Shown: positions 8,775-16,781, counted from the first letter of the stretch. The stretch is 33,924 nucleotides of DNA from Kocuria varians (GCF_006539885.1 NZ_BJNW01000026.1:1-33924); one strand, 5' to 3'. Numbers and translations: made by a program. Notes: a model not told the origin generated them from the sequence alone.

Positions 8775-8800
8775 CACACGAAGCACACGAAGCACACGAA
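8775..8800 (+). repeat. 9-bp tandem repeat just upstream of nadC
   Basis: The unit AAGCACACG occurs twice in full (8781-8789, 8790-8798), with a partial copy (CACACG) before them, and runs into AAAGGA, the nadC ribosome site, ten bases before the ATG at 8811. Copy-number change would alter the sequence directly ahead of the ribosome site. The whole 221-base nadA-nadC gap otherwise holds no gene. Confidence 0.65.
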
Positions 8801-8810
8801 AGGACAGCAC

Positions 8811-9710
8811 ATGCTGCACCGCTCGGCCGTTGAGGCCGTGATTCGCGCCGGACTCGCGGAGGACGCCCCGTGGGGTGACCTCACGTCGGACCTCGCCATC
8901 CCCGCCGTCGCGCAGGCGACCGCCACCCTGACCTCCCGAGAGAGCGGTGTGCTCTGCGGGGAGGAGGTGATCCGCACGGGGTTCGCCGTCGCGGATCCCG
9001 CGCTGCAGGTGACGCTGCACGTGGCGGACGGCGACCCCCTGGAGCCGGGAACCGCCGTCGCCACCGTCTCCGGTCCTGCGCGTCCGCTGCTGACGGCCGA
9101 GCGCACGGTGCTGAACCTCGTGCAGCGCATGTCCGGGATCGCGACCACCACCGCGCGCTACGTCGCCGCGGTGGAGGCCGCGGTGGCCGAGGTGGAGCGG
9201 GCCAACAAGCTGCCCGCCGGGACCATCACACGGACGCGCGTGTGCGACACCCGCAAGACCACGCCCGGGCTGCGTGTCCTGGAGAAGTACGCGGTGACGT
9301 GCGGCGGCGGGCACAACCACCGCTTCGGCCTCTCGGACGCCGTGATGCTCAAGGACAACCACCTGGCCGTCCTCACCGCCGGTGGCGCCTCGCTGCCGCG
9401 CGCCATGCGGGAGCTGCGCCGTTCCATGCCCCACACGGCATGCATGGAGGTGGAGGTGGACCGCCTGGACCAGATCGAGGACGTCCTCGCCGGGGGTGCA
9501 GACGTGGTCATGCTGGACAACTTCTCCCGGGCGGACCTGATCAGCGGGGTGGCCATGATCGACGGCCGCGCCGCCGTGGAGGCCTCCGGGGGCATCACCC
9601 TGGAGACCATCGGGAGCGTGGCCGCCACGGGCGTGGACGTCATCTCCGTGGGGGCCCTGACCCACTCGGTGCGCTCCCTGGACCTGGGCCTGGATATCGC
9701 CGTGGCCTGA
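8811..9710 (+). CDS. nadC: nicotinate-nucleotide pyrophosphorylase (quinolinate phosphoribosyltransferase)
   Basis: NadC joins quinolinate to PRPP, giving nicotinate mononucleotide and CO2, the last reaction encoded by this operon. The 299-residue protein shows the family landmarks AEDAPWGDLTSD, AERTVLNLVQRMSGIATTTA, DTRKTTPGLR (146-155), GGGHNHR (165-171), KDNH (181-184), VMLDNFS and EASGGITLETI with GALTHSV at the end. Compared with the M. tuberculosis enzyme there are about 16 extra residues just before DTRKTTPG (around 125-144, with ERANKLPAGTITRTRV). AAAGGA lies eight bases before the ATG. It is 40 bases upstream of the desulfurase gene and on the same strand. Confidence 0.96.
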   Translation: MLHRSAVEAVIRAGLAEDAPWGDLTSDLAIPAVAQATATLTSRESGVLCGEEVIRTGFAVADPALQVTLHVADGDPLEPGTAVATVSGPARPLLTAERTVLNLVQRMSGIATTTARYVAAVEAAVAEVERANKLPAGTITRTRVCDTRKTTPGLRVLEKYAVTCGGGHNHRFGLSDAVMLKDNHLAVLTAGGASLPRAMRELRRSMPHTACMEVEVDRLDQIEDVLAGGADVVMLDNFSRADLISGVAMIDGRAAVEASGGITLETIGSVAATGVDVISVGALTHSVRSLDLGLDIAVA

Positions 9711-9750
9711 GTTCGGACCACCGGATCACCACCATCTGAGAGGCCTCCCC

Positions 9751-10920
9751 GTGATCTACCTGGACCACGCCGCCACCACCGCCCCGCGCCGGGACGTGCT
9801 CGAAGCCATGTGGCCGTGGCTGACCGGTGAGTTCGGCAATGCGTCGAGCCACCACGAGCGCGGTCGTCGGGCGGCCCGCGCGCTTGAGGATGCCCGCGAG
9901 CGCGTGGCCGCCGTGCTGAACGCCCGCCCCGGGGAGATCGTCTTCACGTCCGGCGGCACGGAGGCGGACAACCTCGCGGTGAAGGGCATCGCCCTGGCCC
10001 GCCGCGAACGCCGCCACGAACGCACCCGGGTGGTCACGAGCGCGGTGGAGCACCCCGCCGTCCTGGACTCGGCGGCGGATCTTGCCCGCTACGACGGCTT
10101 CACCGCGACCCGTGTCCCGGTGGACGCGCGCGGCGTCGTCACCCCGGAGGCCTTCCGCGCCGCGCTGCGGGGCGACGACGCCGAGGTGGCGGTCGCCTCC
10201 GTGATGCTCGCGAACAACGAGATCGGCACGGTGCAGGACGTCACGGCGCTGGCGGAGATCGCCGCGGAGCAGGGCGTCCCCCTCCACTCGGACGCCGTCC
10301 AGGCGGCGGGCACTCTGCCGCTGGACGTCCGCGCACTGGGGGTGAGCGCACTGTCTCTGGCCGGTCACAAGATCGGGACGCCCCCGGGGATCGGGGTGCT
10401 CTGGCTGGGGCGCGGAACACCGCTCAGGCCGCTGTTCAGCGGCGGGGGCCACGAGCGCGGCCGCAGGTCCGGAACCTCCACCGTGGCAGGGGCGGTGGGC
10501 CTCGCCGTCGCCCTGGAGCGCGCGGAGGCGGAACGCGAGGAACATGCGCGGCGCTGCGCCGAACTGCGGGACCGGCTGATCGCGGGCGTCCTCGCGAACG
10601 TTCCCGGGGCCGTCCTCACCGGCCCCGACCCCTCGGCCGGAGAGGCGCGGCTGGCCACGAACGCGAGTTTCTGCTTCCCCGGCGTCAACGGGGAGACCGT
10701 GCTGGTGGACCTCGAGACCAGGGACGTGCTGGTGTCCTCGGGCTCGGCGTGCTCGGCAGGCTCCACGGAACCCTCCCACGTGCTCACCGCCCTGGGACTG
10801 TCACCGGAGATCGCGAGCACCGCGGTGCGCTACAGCCTGGGCAGGGACACCACCGAGCAGGAGATCGACGCCGCGGTCCGGGCCACCGCTGAGGTGGTCA
10901 CGGCCCTACTGGCCCCCTGA
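9751..10920 (+). CDS. nadS: NadS-type cysteine desulfurase
   Basis: A 389-residue pyridoxal-phosphate cysteine desulfurase of the NifS/IscS class, which takes sulfur from cysteine for iron-sulfur cluster assembly. YLDHAATT opens the protein; His101, Asp181 (SDAVQ) and the Schiff-base Lys207 (LAGHKIG) form the cofactor site, and Cys334 in SSGSACSAGS is the persulfide-carrying residue. The GTG at 9751 has GAGAGG about seven bases upstream and gives the typical N-terminus MIYLDHAATT. In the NAD operon such enzymes are known as NadS and are thought to mature the NadA cluster; the neighbourhood supports that role here. It is the last gene of the operon; no clear hairpin follows. Confidence 0.92.
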   Translation: MIYLDHAATTAPRRDVLEAMWPWLTGEFGNASSHHERGRRAARALEDARERVAAVLNARPGEIVFTSGGTEADNLAVKGIALARRERRHERTRVVTSAVEHPAVLDSAADLARYDGFTATRVPVDARGVVTPEAFRAALRGDDAEVAVASVMLANNEIGTVQDVTALAEIAAEQGVPLHSDAVQAAGTLPLDVRALGVSALSLAGHKIGTPPGIGVLWLGRGTPLRPLFSGGGHERGRRSGTSTVAGAVGLAVALERAEAEREEHARRCAELRDRLIAGVLANVPGAVLTGPDPSAGEARLATNASFCFPGVNGETVLVDLETRDVLVSSGSACSAGSTEPSHVLTALGLSPEIASTAVRYSLGRDTTEQEIDAAVRATAEVVTALLAP

Positions 10921-10965
10921 GCTTCCACTCGCGCACGCCTACGGACCGCAGCACAGGGCGAAGGA

Positions 10966-11205
10966 TCAGTCGTGCTGCTCCGCCTCGTGCCGAGCACTGC
11001 GCGCCTCGCGCGCCCGTCGCCGTGACCTGCCGCGGAAGACCTCACGCAGGCAGACCCCCAGGACGGCGCCCACGAGAGCGACTCCGGCCAGAATCAGCGC
11101 ATCCCCGAGGGGCTTGCCCATCAGGGGATACGCGACGACGAGAACAACAAGCATGACGACGACAAACGCCGCCCACCCATACAGAGACCCACGGCGGCCC
11201 TTCAC
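10966..11205 (-). CDS. small two-helix membrane protein
   Basis: The 79-residue product has two hydrophobic helices (about 9-29, WAAFVVVMLVVLVVAYPLM, and 35-53) and a basic, charged C-terminus rich in RRR and EARSARHEAEQ. The GTG start is supported by GGGGAGGAG about seven bases upstream on the minus strand. It follows the hydroxyacid dehydrogenase gene by 21 bases and probably shares its transcript. I do not recognise a family. Confidence 0.65.
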   Translation of the reverse strand: MKGRRGSLYGWAAFVVVMLVVLVVAYPLMGKPLGDALILAGVALVGAVLGVCLREVFRGRSRRRAREARSARHEAEQHD

Positions 11206-11226
11206 CTACTGCTCCTCCCCGTCCAT

Positions 11227-12204
11227 CTAGGGCTGAACCGGGTACGGCGGCTGCTCCCCGCGGGCCATGGCCACGGCGTTCTCCGCGGCCATGCGCGCCA
11301 TGCCCGCCCGGGTGCCCGCCTCCGCGGAGCCCACGTGCGGCAGCAGGAAGGCATTGGGCAGCTCGAGCAGCTCGGGCTCCACGGCGGGCTCGTTCTCGAA
11401 CACGTCGAGTCCTGCCGCGAAGATCTCCCCGTCGCGCAGGGCCCGGACGAGGGCCTTCTCGTCCACCACGGGCCCCCGCGCCGTGTTCACGAGCACCGCG
11501 GTGGACTTCATGCGGTGCAGGACATCCGCGTCCACCAGGTGCGTGGTCGACTCCGTGAGCGGCACGTGCAGCGAGAGGTAGTCGCTCTCGCGCACGAGCT
11601 CGTCCCACGGGAGCTGGGTGACGTGGTCGGCGAGGTCCCCGAGCTCCTCCCGTGTGACCTCGCGGTCGTGCGGGGGACGCTGCGTGAACAGCACGCGCAT
11701 CCCGAACCCCAGAGCACGGCGTGCGACCGCCTTGCCGATCCGTCCCATGCCCGCGATGCCCAGCGTGGCCCCGGTGACATCCTGCCCTACGAGCAGGTCG
11801 GGTCGCAGCCCTGTGAAGTGCCCGCCGCGCAGGTACTCGGACGCCTCGTGGGCCCGCCGGGCGGCACCCAGGAACAGCAACATCGCGATGTTCGCCGTGG
11901 CGTCGTCCAGCACGTCCGGGGTGTTGCCCACCGCGATCCCGTGCTCCGCCGCGGCCGGCACGTCCACGTTGTTGTAGCCCACCGCGTAGTTCGCGATCCC
12001 CCTGATCCGCGCGCGAGCGAGCAGCGGGGCGTCGAAGCGGTCCGAGACCTGGGCGAGCACCACGTCGTAGTCCCCGCTCGTGACCGCCCCCTCCAGCTCC
12101 GCGGCGCTCATGCCGTGGCGCACGTCCACCTCGCCGGCCTCGCGCAGGATGCTCGGTCCGGGTTCGGGAATCTCCTGGGTCACCAGGAAGCGCGGGGTGC
12201 TCAT
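11227..12204 (-). CDS. D-isomer-specific 2-hydroxyacid dehydrogenase
   Basis: A 325-residue NAD(P)-dependent dehydrogenase of the D-2-hydroxyacid family, cytoplasmic, interconverting 2-oxo acids and D-2-hydroxy acids. The nucleotide site GMGRIG (152-157), the catalytic Arg243 (NTARGPVVD), Glu272 (VFENEP) and His290 (LPHVGSA) are all present, as is NYAVGYNNVDV in the substrate domain. The sequence is closest in style to glyoxylate/hydroxypyruvate reductases, but substrate cannot be read from sequence. Length is normal and no ACT regulatory domain is attached, which argues against a SerA-type phosphoglycerate dehydrogenase. GAGGAGA stands before the ATG. It is upstream of, and probably cotranscribed with, the small membrane protein gene. 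Confidence 0.88.
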   Translation of the reverse strand: MSTPRFLVTQEIPEPGPSILREAGEVDVRHGMSAAELEGAVTSGDYDVVLAQVSDRFDAPLLARARIRGIANYAVGYNNVDVPAAAEHGIAVGNTPDVLDDATANIAMLLFLGAARRAHEASEYLRGGHFTGLRPDLLVGQDVTGATLGIAGMGRIGKAVARRALGFGMRVLFTQRPPHDREVTREELGDLADHVTQLPWDELVRESDYLSLHVPLTESTTHLVDADVLHRMKSTAVLVNTARGPVVDEKALVRALRDGEIFAAGLDVFENEPAVEPELLELPNAFLLPHVGSAEAGTRAGMARMAAENAVAMARGEQPPYPVQP

Positions 12205-12240
12205 GGGTGGTTCTCCTCTGGGTGGTCAGGGGGACAGCAC

Positions 12241-12358
12241 GGGACGACGACGCCGCGGCCGTCGCGCTGGCGGGCGGCAGGCACCGTCCACCGCGAAGGG
12301 CAGGGCGCGGCCCGGGCGACGCCGGGCAGCCCGCCCGGCCACGCGGCGTCGTCGTCCC
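12241..12358. repeat. 17-bp perfect inverted repeat with 84-base spacer
   Basis: The arms at 12241-12257 and 12342-12358 (GGGACGACGACGCCGCG and its complement) match over 17 bases. They sit in the 249-base gap between sodA and the hydroxyacid dehydrogenase, both on the minus strand. The spacing is long for a simple terminator. No gene lies in the gap. Confidence 0.8.
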
Positions 12359-12375
12359 CGCAGGGAAACACGACA

Positions 12376-12401
12376 CCCCGCCCGGCAGGGGCCGAACGGG
12401 G
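12376..12401 (-). terminator. probable sodA terminator
   Basis: Ten-base arms (12376-12385, 12392-12401) pair fully, allowing two G-T pairs, around a six-base loop. Reading on the minus strand the hairpin comes about 55 bases after the sodA stop and is followed by TGTCGTGTTTCC, a short T-rich tail. Confidence 0.5.
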
Positions 12402-12453
12402 CGTCTCGGGGCGTGGCGCCGGGCAGGGCGTCACACGGTGGTCACACGCGTGA

Positions 12454-13074
12454 TCAGATGAGGGACTTGGCCCCGGCGCGTGCCTTCTCGAAGCGCTCGG
12501 CGACGTCCGCCCAGTTCACGATGTTCCAGAAGGCCTTGACGTAGTCGGCCTTGACGTTCTGGTAGTCGAGGTAGAAGGCGTGCTCCCACATGTCGAGCTG
12601 CAGCAGCGGGATGGTGGCCACGGGGACACCGTTCTGCTGGTCGTACATCTGCTCGATCACGAGGTTCCCGGCGATCGGCTCGTAGGCCAGGATGGCCCAG
12701 CCGGAACCCTGGATGGTGGTGGCAACGGCCGTGAACTGGTCACGGAAGTTGTCGAAGGAGCCGAAGAACTCGTCGATGGCCGCGGCCAGCTCGCCGGTGG
12801 GCTTGTCGCCGCCGTCCGGGGACATGTTCTTCCAGAAGATGGAGTGGTTGATGTGACCACCCAGGTTGAACTGCAGGTCCTTGGAGAGCTTGGCGGCACC
12901 CGCGGCGTCACCGTTGGCGCGGGCCTCCTCCATTTTCTCCAGGGCGGTGTTGGCACCGGTCACGTACGTGTTGTGGTGCTTGTCGTGGTGCAGCTGCATG
13001 ATCTGCGCGGAGATGTAGGGCTCCAGCGCCGCGTAGTCGTACGGAAGATCGGGGAGAGTGAACTTTTCAGCCAC
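12454..13074 (-). CDS. sodA: superoxide dismutase, Mn/Fe type
   Basis: The 206-residue protein disproportionates superoxide to oxygen and hydrogen peroxide in the cytoplasm. The metal ligands are His29 (QLHHDKHH), His77 ([10 protein letters not shown]), Asp161 and His165 ([12 protein letters not shown]). Length and the start [15 protein letters not shown] are typical. GGHINHS and the DMWEHAFY region are more usual in manganese or cambialistic enzymes, but the metal cannot be settled from sequence. Start is GTG with AGGAAGGA about nine bases upstream. It is divergent from the acetyltransferase gene and is followed by a hairpin terminator. Confidence 0.97.
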   Translation of the reverse strand: MAEKFTLPDLPYDYAALEPYISAQIMQLHHDKHHNTYVTGANTALEKMEEARANGDAAGAAKLSKDLQFNLGGHINHSIFWKNMSPDGGDKPTGELAAAIDEFFGSFDNFRDQFTAVATTIQGSGWAILAYEPIAGNLVIEQMYDQQNGVPVATIPLLQLDMWEHAFYLDYQNVKADYVKAFWNIVNWADVAERFEKARAGAKSLI

Positions 13075-13112
13075 GGTGAATCATCCTTCCTGGATGGGAT
13101 CGGGACAGTTCC

Positions 13113-13142
13113 ACTGTCCGTCCGGCACCGGAGAGGGGTCAA
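13113..13142 (-). promoter_or_regulatory. candidate sodA promoter
   Basis: On the minus strand TTGACC (13137-13142) and GACAGT (13113-13118) are separated by 18 bases, giving a leader of about 30 bases with a good ribosome site. The -10 matches the TANNNT pattern only in part. Confidence 0.35.
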
Positions 13143-13164
13143 GGACGTTCAGCCACCAGCGTAC

Positions 13165-13194
13165 GTCCGTGACGGACCGCCCTACGCTGGGGTC
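13165..13194 (+). promoter_or_regulatory. leaderless -10 element and adjacent palindrome before the GNAT gene
   Basis: TACGCT (13183-13188) is followed by six bases and then the ATG at 13195, and no Shine-Dalgarno sequence is present, so the transcript is probably leaderless. Just upstream, GTCCGT-G-ACGGAC (13165-13177) is a perfect 6+6 palindrome in the spacer and could be a repressor site. No good -35 is visible. Confidence 0.45.
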
Positions 13195-13758
13195 ATGTCC
13201 CGCACGCACAGCACGTCCGCCGCCCCCGTTCCCTCTGTCTCCTCCGTGACAGACGTTCTTCCCGCCACCCCCGCACACGCCCCGGGAATCGTGGCGCTGA
13301 GGGACGAGCTGGCCCGGTGGATGCAGGCCCGCGGCATCGATCAGTGGCGGGAGGGCGAGTTCACCCCCGCGCAGGTTGAACAGGAGATCGCCGCGGGACA
13401 GTGGTGGGTGGTGGAGCCCGAGAGTGGTCCCGGCGAGGTGCTCGGCAGCGTGCGCGTGATCTGGGAGGACGTGGAGATCTGGGGCGAGCAGCCCGAACCC
13501 GCCGGGTACATCCACGGCGTGGCGGTGGACCGCAGCCTCAACGGCACCGGCACGGGCACCCGGCTGCTGCGCGCGGCGGAGCAGGTGATCGCCGACTCCG
13601 GGCGCAGCATCTCCCGCCTGGACTGCGACGACGCCAACCCCGTGCTCAAGCGCTTCTACACCGGCCTGGGCTACTCCCCGCGCGGCACGGCCACCTTCCA
13701 CGTGCCCGGCCCGGACTTCTGGGTCACGGTCCAGCGCATGGAACGCCCGCTGCCCTGA
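13195..13758 (+). CDS. GNAT-family N-acetyltransferase
   Basis: A 187-residue protein with one GNAT domain (about residues 28-185), which transfers acetyl from acetyl-CoA to an amine of an unknown substrate. The acetyl-CoA pyrophosphate loop is VDRSLNGTGTGTRLL (111-125), followed by LDCDDANPVLKRFYTGLGY (142-160), the usual motif-B region with the conserved Asn and Tyr. Residues 1-25 are Ser/Pro/Val-rich and probably unstructured. The ATG at 13195 is chosen because a -10 hexamer ends six bases before it; the open frame runs further upstream only as antisense of sodA. It converges on the SRPBCC gene, 18 bases away. Confidence 0.85.
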   Translation: MSRTHSTSAAPVPSVSSVTDVLPATPAHAPGIVALRDELARWMQARGIDQWREGEFTPAQVEQEIAAGQWWVVEPESGPGEVLGSVRVIWEDVEIWGEQPEPAGYIHGVAVDRSLNGTGTGTRLLRAAEQVIADSGRSISRLDCDDANPVLKRFYTGLGYSPRGTATFHVPGPDFWVTVQRMERPLP

Positions 13759-13776
13759 GCCTCTCGGCTCGTGTCC

Positions 13777-14388
13777 TCAGGCGCTCTGCGCCCGACGACG
13801 CCCGCTCGGCTTCCTGTGAGCCGCGCGGCCACGCCCCACGCACCCGTCCTGCACCGCCGGCGGCGTGGCCGCAGCACTGCCGGCCCTTCCGAGGAGGGCG
13901 GGCGTGGGTGTCTGCGCATGCGAGAGCAGGTCCTTCCGCATCCGCTCCAGACCACGGGTCACGGCGCGCCTGGCCAGCATCTGGGACCACGGCGACTTCC
14001 ACCACAGGGAACCCCGCAGCCGGAAGTCACCCTCGAAGATCACGTGGACACCGCCGTCGGCCTCTGTCCACGAGTACTCCACGGTGGCGTCGGTCGGACC
14101 CTTGGTGGTGCGCAGCATGAGCGACTCCCCGGGTATGCGGTCCGCCACGATCATGATGAACTCGTAGCGCAGCGGCCCGACGGCCGCGGTGAACTCCAGT
14201 GCCGCCCCCACGTTCAGGGGCTCGTCGATGCTCGTTGGCCACTCGTAGTGGACATCGAACCACCTGCCCAGTGCGGCCGGCCGGCTGAGTGCCTCGTCCA
14301 CGACGTCGCCCTCCACGGGGACGTCCTGCTCGGCCAGCATGGTGAATCCGTGCGCGTCCTTCTCCAGGCGCGTGATATGTGCAGACAT
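13777..14388 (-). CDS. SRPBCC (polyketide cyclase/START-like) family protein
   Basis: The 203-residue product has one SRPBCC-like domain (about residues 5-150), recognisable from the pattern ALGRWFDVHYEWP, a central beta sheet (LRYEFIMIVADRIPGESLMLR, VEYSWTEADGGVHVIFEGDF) and the closing long helix RRAVTRGLERMRKDLL. Such domains hold a hydrophobic ligand in a deep cavity; ligand and role are unknown here. The last 45 residues are Ala/Arg/Gly-rich with little predicted structure. The start at 14388 (AAGGGGG just upstream) is preferred over a longer frame from 14445. The upstream flank is the first DnaA-box cluster. Confidence 0.7.
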   Translation of the reverse strand: MSAHITRLEKDAHGFTMLAEQDVPVEGDVVDEALSRPAALGRWFDVHYEWPTSIDEPLNVGAALEFTAAVGPLRYEFIMIVADRIPGESLMLRTTKGPTDATVEYSWTEADGGVHVIFEGDFRLRGSLWWKSPWSQMLARRAVTRGLERMRKDLLSHAQTPTPALLGRAGSAAATPPAVQDGCVGRGRAAHRKPSGRRRAQSA

Positions 14389-14498
14389 GTTTCCCCCTTG
14401 GTGCGTGCCCCTCCCCACGCCGCTCGTCCCACCGAGCAGCGACACACGCTTGTGACAGTGCGCCTGGATGACCAGGCACTTCCAGTCTGACGCAAACT

Positions 14499-14753
14499 TG
14501 TGGACACGTCACCCTCTGCGGGGTCATATGACGCGTGCACAGGGGTGGATAAAAGTTGTCCACAGGGGTGGAAAAAGCTGTGGATTTTTCGAACAGGTTT
14601 TCGACGTCCTGAGCCACCCTGCCGCATCCCAGGGATGCACCCAGCTCTCACCAGGGGAGATACCAGATAAACATATGGACAGCGGATCGAATCCCACTCG
14701 TGTGACTTATCCACGCTGTGGACAAATCATGTGGATAACCGGCGTTGTCCACC
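14499..14753. other. DnaA-box cluster I, non-coding
   Basis: Exact DnaA boxes: TTGTCCACA at 14556-14564 (+) and at 14717-14725 (-), and TTATCCACA at 14730-14738 (-). One-mismatch copies: 14499-14507 (-), 14544-14552 (-), 14707-14715 (+), 14745-14753 (+). Two-mismatch copies are near 14566-14574 and 14580-14588. Short A/T-rich runs (GGAAAAAG, GGATTTTTCG, AGATAAACATATG) lie between the boxes, unusual for this genome. The 428-base interval 14389-14816 has no gene. There is no dnaA or dnaN nearby, so this is more likely a DnaA-binding titration or regulatory site than the chromosome origin, though the latter is not excluded. Confidence 0.8.
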
Positions 14754-14769
14754 CATCTGCGGAGACCTA

Positions 14770-14784
14770 CCCCCTTTTGGGGGG
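14770..14784 (-). terminator. short hairpin after amylosucrase
   Basis: CCCCC (14770-14774), TTTT, GGGGG form a 5-bp stem 33 bases beyond the amylosucrase stop on the minus strand. There is no T run after it, so terminator function is weakly supported. Confidence 0.35.
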
Positions 14785-14816
14785 ACAGAGGTGAAGGGGC
14801 GTTTCCGGACCGGTTC

Positions 14817-16781
14817 CTAGACCGCGGGGAGCACCCGCAGCCACCGGAAACCGTGGGCCTCCAGGAGGATCCCGCCGCGCAGGTCCACCTGCTCGCCGTC
14901 GTACACGTTCGTGGCCGTGGGCAGGAAGCCGCTCAACGTCTCTCCGCTCACGAACTGGGACCAGTCGCTCACGTTCGCGAGGCACAGCACCACGCTGTGC
15001 TCCCCGGGACGCTGGTAGCCCAGGACGTGGTCCTCGTGGGTGTCGAACGGGATCAGGGTGGTGCCGTCGAACTCCGGGGTGCTGCGACGGACCGTGATCA
15101 TCCCCCGGATCCCGCCGAAGATCCGCCCCTGGACGGAGAAGAGGTCGTGACGGCGCTCGTAGTCCGCCTCCGAGTACAGGGGTCGGTGCACCCACCGGGC
15201 ATCGTGCGCGTTGTCCGGGTTCTCCTGCCAGTGGGCGTCGTTGAGCTGGCCGACCTCATCCCCCAGGTAGATCAGGGGCACGCCGCCCGTGCTCATGACC
15301 ACCGAGTACGCGAGCAGGATCCGGTCCACGGCCGGGCCGGGCTCGTTCTCTAGCCCCAGCAGGGACGCCGTGGTCCCGCAGATCCGGCAGTCGCCGGTGC
15401 GGGGGTTGTCCTGGAACGGCACCCCGTGGGCGAAGCTGCCCGGGTGGCGGCCGGTGTAGAAGGCGTTGAGGAAGCGGCGGTGGTCGTGGCCGTTGATTCC
15501 GAGCCGCGCGGCGTCGTCGTCCGAGAAGGTCCAGCCGATGTCGTCGTGGCTGCGCACATAGTTGACCCACGCGGTGCCCTCCGGGGTGGCGTGGCGCTCC
15601 GCGAGCGCCGCCGAGAGCATCCGGACGTCGCGCGTGGCCAGCGCCTCCCACGTGAGCGCCATCTGCAGCGGGTTGTAGGACAGTGCGCACTGGTCCGGCT
15701 GGATGTAGCGGATCACCTCGTCCGGGTGCACGATCGCCTCGGACTTGAACTCCACCGCGGGTGCGGCGAGCGCCACCACCGCGTTGAAGGCGCGCAGCAG
15801 GTCGTGCACCTGGGGCTGCGACTCGCAGGACGTGCCCAGCCGCTTCCAGATGAAGGCGACGGCGTCCAGGCGCAGCACCTGCGCACCGTGGTTGGCCAGG
15901 AAGAGCATCTCCCCCGCCATGGCGTGGAAGACGTGCGGGTTGGAGTAGTTCAGGTCCCACTGGAAGCGGTGGAACGTGGTCCACACCCAGCGCGGGTCCG
16001 GGTGGAACGGGCTCTCCGCGCGGCCCACGGCGGTGCTGTCCACGCGGGTGAAGACGCCCGGGTGGTCGTCCGGGAAGATCTCGCGCGCGGTGCGCTCGAA
16101 CTCGTCCGGGACGGTGCGGTCCGGGTAGATCCAGTAGAAGCGCTCGTGGAACGGGTCCCCCGCCGCGGCCGCCCGGGCCCACGCGTGCTCGTTGGAGGTG
16201 TGGTTGAAGACGAAGTCCAGCACCAGGGCGATCCCCTGCGCCCGCAGCAGCGCCGCGAACTCCGCGAGCTCCTCCATGGTCCCCAGCGCGGGATCCACGT
16301 GGCGGTAGGAGGAGACCGCGTACCCGCCGTCCGAGTTGCCCGCCGGCGCCTCGTAGAGAGGCATCAGGTGCAGGTAGGTCAGCCCGAGCTCCTTGAAGTA
16401 CGGGATGCGTTCACGCAGCCCGGCCAGGTCCCCCCCGAAACGGTCCACGTAGCAGACCCCGCCCACGGCGTCCCGGGACGTGAACCACGGCTGGGCACCC
16501 TCGCGGCGGCGGTCCAGGTCCTTGAGGTCCTGCGGGCGCGCGACGAACGCCTCCCACGCGGTCAGCACGGCTCGCGCGACGGTCTCCCAGAAGTCCGGGT
16601 CCTCGCCGTAGACGGCGTGCAGGGAGGTCACCAGGCGGTCCACGTGGGTGTCCGTGCGGCCCGCGAACACGGCCCGGTCCTCGGAGCTCACGCGAGTGTC
16701 CCGGAGCAGCCGCTCCCGGACGAACTCGAGCACGCCGTCCTGGTCGTGGAGATCACGGGGGATCTGGGTCTCATGCTGCAT
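14817..16781 (-). CDS. amylosucrase (GH13 subfamily 4)
   Basis: Amylosucrase splits sucrose and adds the glucosyl unit to an alpha-1,4-glucan, releasing fructose. The 654-residue protein follows the Neisseria polysaccharea enzyme (636 residues) along its length: SDGGYAVSSYRHVDPALGT, FNHTSNEHAWAR, WVWTTFHRFQWDLNYSNP, FIWKRLGTSCE, NPLQMALTWEALATRDV and WVNYVRSHDDIGWTF. Catalytic residues are Asp306 (RLDAVAF, nucleophile), Glu348 (FKSEAIVHP, acid/base) and Asp413 (SHDDIGW). No signal peptide is seen, so it should be cytoplasmic. The ATG at 16781 has GAGGAGG seven bases upstream. A sucrose hydrolase of the same subfamily is the main alternative. No sucrose transporter is adjacent, and both flanks carry DnaA boxes. 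Confidence 0.93.
   Translation of the reverse strand: MQHETQIPRDLHDQDGVLEFVRERLLRDTRVSSEDRAVFAGRTDTHVDRLVTSLHAVYGEDPDFWETVARAVLTAWEAFVARPQDLKDLDRRREGAQPWFTSRDAVGGVCYVDRFGGDLAGLRERIPYFKELGLTYLHLMPLYEAPAGNSDGGYAVSSYRHVDPALGTMEELAEFAALLRAQGIALVLDFVFNHTSNEHAWARAAAAGDPFHERFYWIYPDRTVPDEFERTAREIFPDDHPGVFTRVDSTAVGRAESPFHPDPRWVWTTFHRFQWDLNYSNPHVFHAMAGEMLFLANHGAQVLRLDAVAFIWKRLGTSCESQPQVHDLLRAFNAVVALAAPAVEFKSEAIVHPDEVIRYIQPDQCALSYNPLQMALTWEALATRDVRMLSAALAERHATPEGTAWVNYVRSHDDIGWTFSDDDAARLGINGHDHRRFLNAFYTGRHPGSFAHGVPFQDNPRTGDCRICGTTASLLGLENEPGPAVDRILLAYSVVMSTGGVPLIYLGDEVGQLNDAHWQENPDNAHDARWVHRPLYSEADYERRHDLFSVQGRIFGGIRGMITVRRSTPEFDGTTLIPFDTHEDHVLGYQRPGEHSVVLCLANVSDWSQFVSGETLSGFLPTATNVYDGEQVDLRGGILLEAHGFRWLRVLPAV

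Noticed and set aside
8590-8810. Remnant of nadB between nadA and nadC
   Set aside because: No flavin-binding GxGxxG or other NadB segment can be read in any frame of the gap.
11227-12204. SerA phosphoglycerate dehydrogenase
   Set aside because: Length is only 325 residues with no C-terminal ACT domain, and the neighbours do not suggest serine synthesis.
14389-14816. Cluster I as the main chromosomal origin
   Set aside because: No dnaA, dnaN, gidB, rnpA or rpmH nearby; flanked by SRPBCC and amylosucrase genes. Kept as a DnaA-binding cluster instead, with origin activity left open.
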